From Lactobacillus sp. (GTDB lineage: Bacteria; Bacillota; Bacilli; Lactobacillales; Lactobacillaceae), in the NCBI GenBank assembly GCA_003482405.1, contig DMZB01000220.1, forward strand, positions 1 to 6,959: a stretch of DNA of 6,959 bases. Direction: 5' to 3'. The position numbers were made by a program, and so were the translations under genes. Every line of letters starts with the position of its first letter. Position 1 is the stretch's first letter. This document shows positions 4,382-6,959 of the stretch, piece after piece. The notes below the pieces were generated by a model. It searched no databases. It was not told the origin of the DNA and saw only the letters and a program-made list of their open reading frames with translations.

Positions 4382-6751
4382 ATGAATAAACGCGGGTTAA
4401 CAACCCTCGAATTTGATAAAGTAAAGGCTAAGATGACTAGCATGCTGATTTCACCTAGTGGTCATCAGGAACTTGCGGATTTACAGCCGGCTACAGATGC
4501 CGCTGTTATCCAGCAACGTTTGGATGAAACTAAGGACGGAGCTGACATTTTACGTCTAAAAGGTGGTATTCCACTGCCGGAATTAGCTGATTTAACGCCG
4601 CACATGAAACGTTTGGCCATTGATGCGGCTCTGAATGGGACCGAATTGGCTGCAGTTAGCCGGGTGCTACAGACAGCTATGACTGTACGAACCTTTTTCA
4701 GTCAGTTGACAGAGGATGGAACGGCACTACGGCGTCTGGATCAGGTTGCAAAACAAATTGTGGCCTTGCCAGAGTTAACTCGCCGGTTAAATACCGCAAT
4801 AGAGCCAGACGGACGTGTGAGCGATGCGGCCAGTGTTGATCTGGCTGATATTCGTGGTCGAATCAAGAGCACCGAAAGTTTGATTCGTTCACGGATGCAA
4901 AACTATATTCGTGGTAAGCAGGCTAGATTCTTGAGTGAACCGATTATTACGATGCGTAATGATCGTTACGTTGTGCCTGTCAAGACAGAATACCGGACTC
5001 GTGTCGGCGGGGTGGTTCATGACGAAAGCCAATCTGGACAAACACTCTACATTGAACCAGAAGACGTAGTTGATTTGAATAATCGTTTGCGCCAGAGTCA
5101 GGTGCAGGAAAGAAACGAAGAAGCTCGGATTCTGCAAGAATTATCGGCTGTGCTGACCCCACATCGTGAAGAAATTTTGGCCAATGCCAGTGTATTAGGA
5201 CATCTCGATTTTGTGAACGCTAAAGCACGCTATGCACACCAAATCAATGCGACCGAACCACGGCTCAGCCTAGATGGCCACATTAACTTGCGACAAGCAC
5301 GTCATCCGCTGTTAGACCAGGCTTCCGCAGTTGCAAACGACATTACGCTTGGTGATGCATACGATGCAATTATTATCACTGGCCCAAATACCGGTGGTAA
5401 AACGATCACGCTAAAGACACTTGGCTTGAGCCAATTGATGGCGCAGTCAGGTCTGTTTATCCCTGCTTTCGAAGGTAGTCAGGTGGCCATCTTTGATAAC
5501 GTGTTTGCCGATATTGGAGACGAGCAGTCGATCGAACAGTCCCTGAGTACGTTTAGTTCACACATGGATAATTTGATTCAGATTTTGGGTCAGGCCACTG
5601 CGGACAGCCTAGTGTTGGTGGATGAAATTGGGGCAGGGACGGATCCTAAAGAAGGAGCCGCACTTGCAATCGCAATTTTAGACGCCTTTGGCACGATTGG
5701 TGCGGATGTTGTTGCCACGACACACTATCCAGAATTAAAGGCTTACGGTTATGACCGGCCACGCACAACCAATGCCAGTATGGAATTTGACGGTGAAACG
5801 CTGCAGCCGACTTATCGTTTATTACTTGGCATTCCAGGCCGTTCCAATGCACTAGAGATTTCTCAGCGCTTGGGGCTTCGTGCTGATATTATTGCAGCCG
5901 CACGAGCACTCACAAGCCAGGATAGTCAGGATCTTAACGCGATGATTGGAGATTTGGTGGCACAGCGAAAGCAAGCAACCGATGAGGCCAACGCTTTGGC
6001 TGATCAATTAGCCAGTGCAACCAAATTACAGTCCGAATTGACCGCAGAATTTGATCGTTTTACAGAACAAAAGACACATCAGTTAGATGTGGCTAAGCAA
6101 GAAGCAAATCACATTGTTGCCGATGCGAAGAAACAGTCAGATAAGATTATCCATCACTTACGGCAGATGGAAGTTAAGCAGGGGGCCGGGGTGCGGGAAA
6201 ATGAATTAATTGACGCACAGGGTCAGTTAAATTCATTGCGACAGGATCCTTCATTAGCTAATAATAAAGTGCTTGCTCGAGCTCGAAAAAAGCATACTTT
6301 TCAGCCTGGCATCGCTGTTGTGGTAAAATCTTATGGCCAGCATGGCGTCATTAACCGCCAGCTGAGTGCACATGAATGGGAAGTTCAAATGGGCGCTTTG
6401 AAGATGAAAGTTGACGACAGTGATTTGGAAAAATCCAGTGAGCCAACGGCAAATGAAAAACAGCAACGGGCCAGCCGTGCATCCGTTCACAGCAATATTG
6501 GCGTTCGTGCGCAAGCGCAGTTGGACTTACGTGGTCATCGCTATGATGCCGCAATGAGCGAAGTTGATCATTTTATTGATTCAGCTTTGTTGGCTAACTT
6601 GGGCGAAGTGACCATCGTTCATGGTAAAGGAACTGGTGCGTTACGCCAGGGTGTTACCGAATATTTACGTTCAAATCCGCGTGTAAAGAGTTTCGGATTT
6701 GCCCCGGCTAATGCTGGTGGAGACGGCGCGACCGTTGTCAAACTTGGGTAG
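4382..6751 (+). CDS. mutS2: MutS2: ATPase with Smr endonuclease domain
   Basis: MutS2 is a cytoplasmic homodimeric ABC-type ATPase. It lacks the mismatch-recognition domain of MutS; reported roles are suppression of homologous recombination and, in B. subtilis, recognition and splitting of collided ribosomes. The product is 789 residues, normal for the family. The N-terminal core and clamp helices (1-310) are followed by Walker A GPNTGGKT near 334-341, the QSLSTFSSH signature, Walker B LVLVDEIGAGTDP near 410-422, THYPELKAYGY and GIPGRSNALEI. Next come a long charged coiled coil (about 515-610), a small beta KOW-like region (about 640-690), and a C-terminal Smr domain with LDLRGHR near 714-720 and HGKGTGALR near 747-755. 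AAGGA (4364-4368) lies 13 bases before ATG 4382 and 10 before TTG 4379, so initiation at the TTG, adding one Met, is a real alternative. The stop is TAG, at the normal family end. Confidence 0.95.
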   Translation: MNKRGLTTLEFDKVKAKMTSMLISPSGHQELADLQPATDAAVIQQRLDETKDGADILRLKGGIPLPELADLTPHMKRLAIDAALNGTELAAVSRVLQTAMTVRTFFSQLTEDGTALRRLDQVAKQIVALPELTRRLNTAIEPDGRVSDAASVDLADIRGRIKSTESLIRSRMQNYIRGKQARFLSEPIITMRNDRYVVPVKTEYRTRVGGVVHDESQSGQTLYIEPEDVVDLNNRLRQSQVQERNEEARILQELSAVLTPHREEILANASVLGHLDFVNAKARYAHQINATEPRLSLDGHINLRQARHPLLDQASAVANDITLGDAYDAIIITGPNTGGKTITLKTLGLSQLMAQSGLFIPAFEGSQVAIFDNVFADIGDEQSIEQSLSTFSSHMDNLIQILGQATADSLVLVDEIGAGTDPKEGAALAIAILDAFGTIGADVVATTHYPELKAYGYDRPRTTNASMEFDGETLQPTYRLLLGIPGRSNALEISQRLGLRADIIAAARALTSQDSQDLNAMIGDLVAQRKQATDEANALADQLASATKLQSELTAEFDRFTEQKTHQLDVAKQEANHIVADAKKQSDKIIHHLRQMEVKQGAGVRENELIDAQGQLNSLRQDPSLANNKVLARARKKHTFQPGIAVVVKSYGQHGVINRQLSAHEWEVQMGALKMKVDDSDLEKSSEPTANEKQQRASRASVHSNIGVRAQAQLDLRGHRYDAAMSEVDHFIDSALLANLGEVTIVHGKGTGALRQGVTEYLRSNPRVKSFGFAPANAGGDGATVVKLG

Positions 6752-6801
6752 TTTGATTCTGGTCAGTCAGTGAGTTAAACGAACTGAAACAGGCAAAAAA
6801 A

Positions 6802-6829
6802 TTGCGCGATTTTCAAAAAAGAGTACACT
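6802..6829 (+). promoter_or_regulatory. promoter candidate for trxA
   Basis: TTGCGC (6802-6807) and TACACT (6824-6829) are 16 bases apart, each with four consensus matches. This sits about 40 bases before the trxA start, in an AT-rich stretch. No convincing terminator precedes it, so trxA may also be read through from mutS2. Confidence 0.45.
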
Positions 6830-6856
6830 GTGTTTACGAACAAAAAGTTAGTGAAC

Positions 6857-6862
6857 GGGAGG
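6857..6862 (+). promoter_or_regulatory. strong ribosome-binding site of trxA
   Basis: GGGAGG lies 9 bases before ATG 6872 and fixes that start; a strong site fits an abundant protein such as thioredoxin. Confidence 0.8.
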
Positions 6863-6871
6863 CTGGATTTT

Positions 6872-6959
6872 ATGGCAGTTAATGTAACAACAGATCAAAC
6901 TTTTAATCAAGAAACAAATACGGGCGTTAGCATAACGGATTTTTGGGCAACTTGGTGTG
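6872..6959 (+). CDS. trxA: thioredoxin, N-terminal part (cut by window end)
   Basis: Thioredoxin is the small cytoplasmic disulfide reductase that, recycled by thioredoxin reductase with NADPH, reduces ribonucleotide reductase, peroxidases and oxidised proteins. Twenty-nine codons are visible, starting MAVNVTTDQTFNQET and ending ITDFWATWC, the beta strand leading into the WCxPC active site; the first catalytic cysteine is the last full codon (6956-6958), and the final base is G, consistent with the usual Gly. The second cysteine and the rest of the fold lie beyond the window. The position directly after mutS2 is the usual one in lactobacilli, which supports a main trxA and not a thioredoxin-like paralogue. 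Confidence 0.93.
   Translation, partial: MAVNVTTDQTFNQETNTGVSITDFWATWC

Noticed and set aside
6752..6800. Terminator after mutS2
   Set aside because: CTG/CAG and TCAGT/ACTGA can pair around an internal loop, but the stem is weak and is followed by an A-run, not a T-tract.
1..6959. Search for a new defence, toxin–antitoxin, phage or transposon system
   Set aside because: All genes belong to known housekeeping families in their conserved order; no recombinase, transposase, toxin-like pair or CRISPR-like spacing was seen.

Overview
The window comes from a low-to-moderate GC Gram-positive bacterium, most probably a member of the Lactobacillaceae. This rests on the gene order alaS – ireB – ruvX – DUF1292 (yrzB type) – cvpA – mutS2 – trxA, which is a conserved housekeeping block in Lactobacillales and related Bacilli, and on strong Shine-Dalgarno sites and lactobacillus-like protein sequences. 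I cannot name the genus with confidence. All recognised genes are on the + strand, and I see no mobile element, CRISPR array, tRNA or rRNA.

Positions 1-2093 hold the 3' three quarters of alaS (alanyl-tRNA synthetase). The frame is open and well conserved throughout except for one in-frame amber codon, TAG at 858-860. It falls at the junction between the aminoacylation/tRNA-recognition half and the editing plus C-Ala half. Either this is a nonsense mutation or sequence error in a normally essential gene, or the enzyme is made as two pieces. TAG is also the natural stop of mutS2 in this window, which argues against TAG being generally read as sense. This is the most notable item here.

Positions 2094-2646 are a 553-base intergenic region, unusually long for this locus. 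It contains a strong intrinsic terminator (2173-2218) inside a larger imperfect inverted repeat, a hairpin at 2277-2310, a 13-bp tandem repeat of about 4.5 copies (2318-2375) bracketed by a 7-bp inverted repeat, and two overlapping promoter candidates (2494-2552) for the next operon.

Positions 2647-6751 look like one operon: ireB (small regulatory phosphoprotein), ruvX (Holliday-junction-resolvase-like nuclease, overlapping ireB by ATGA), a DUF1292 acidic protein, cvpA (four-helix membrane protein) and mutS2 (ATPase/Smr protein). The gaps between ruvX and yrzB and between yrzB and cvpA each hold a substantial hairpin without a good T-tract, so expression may be tuned by RNA structure or processing. 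From 6752 there is a short gap with a promoter candidate, then the first 29 codons of trxA (thioredoxin), cut by the window end just after the first active-site cysteine.

Taken together this is a core region (translation, RNA/DNA processing, cell-envelope signalling, redox). I found no convincing new multi-gene system; the split alaS and the repeat-rich intergenic region are the parts that deserve a second look.
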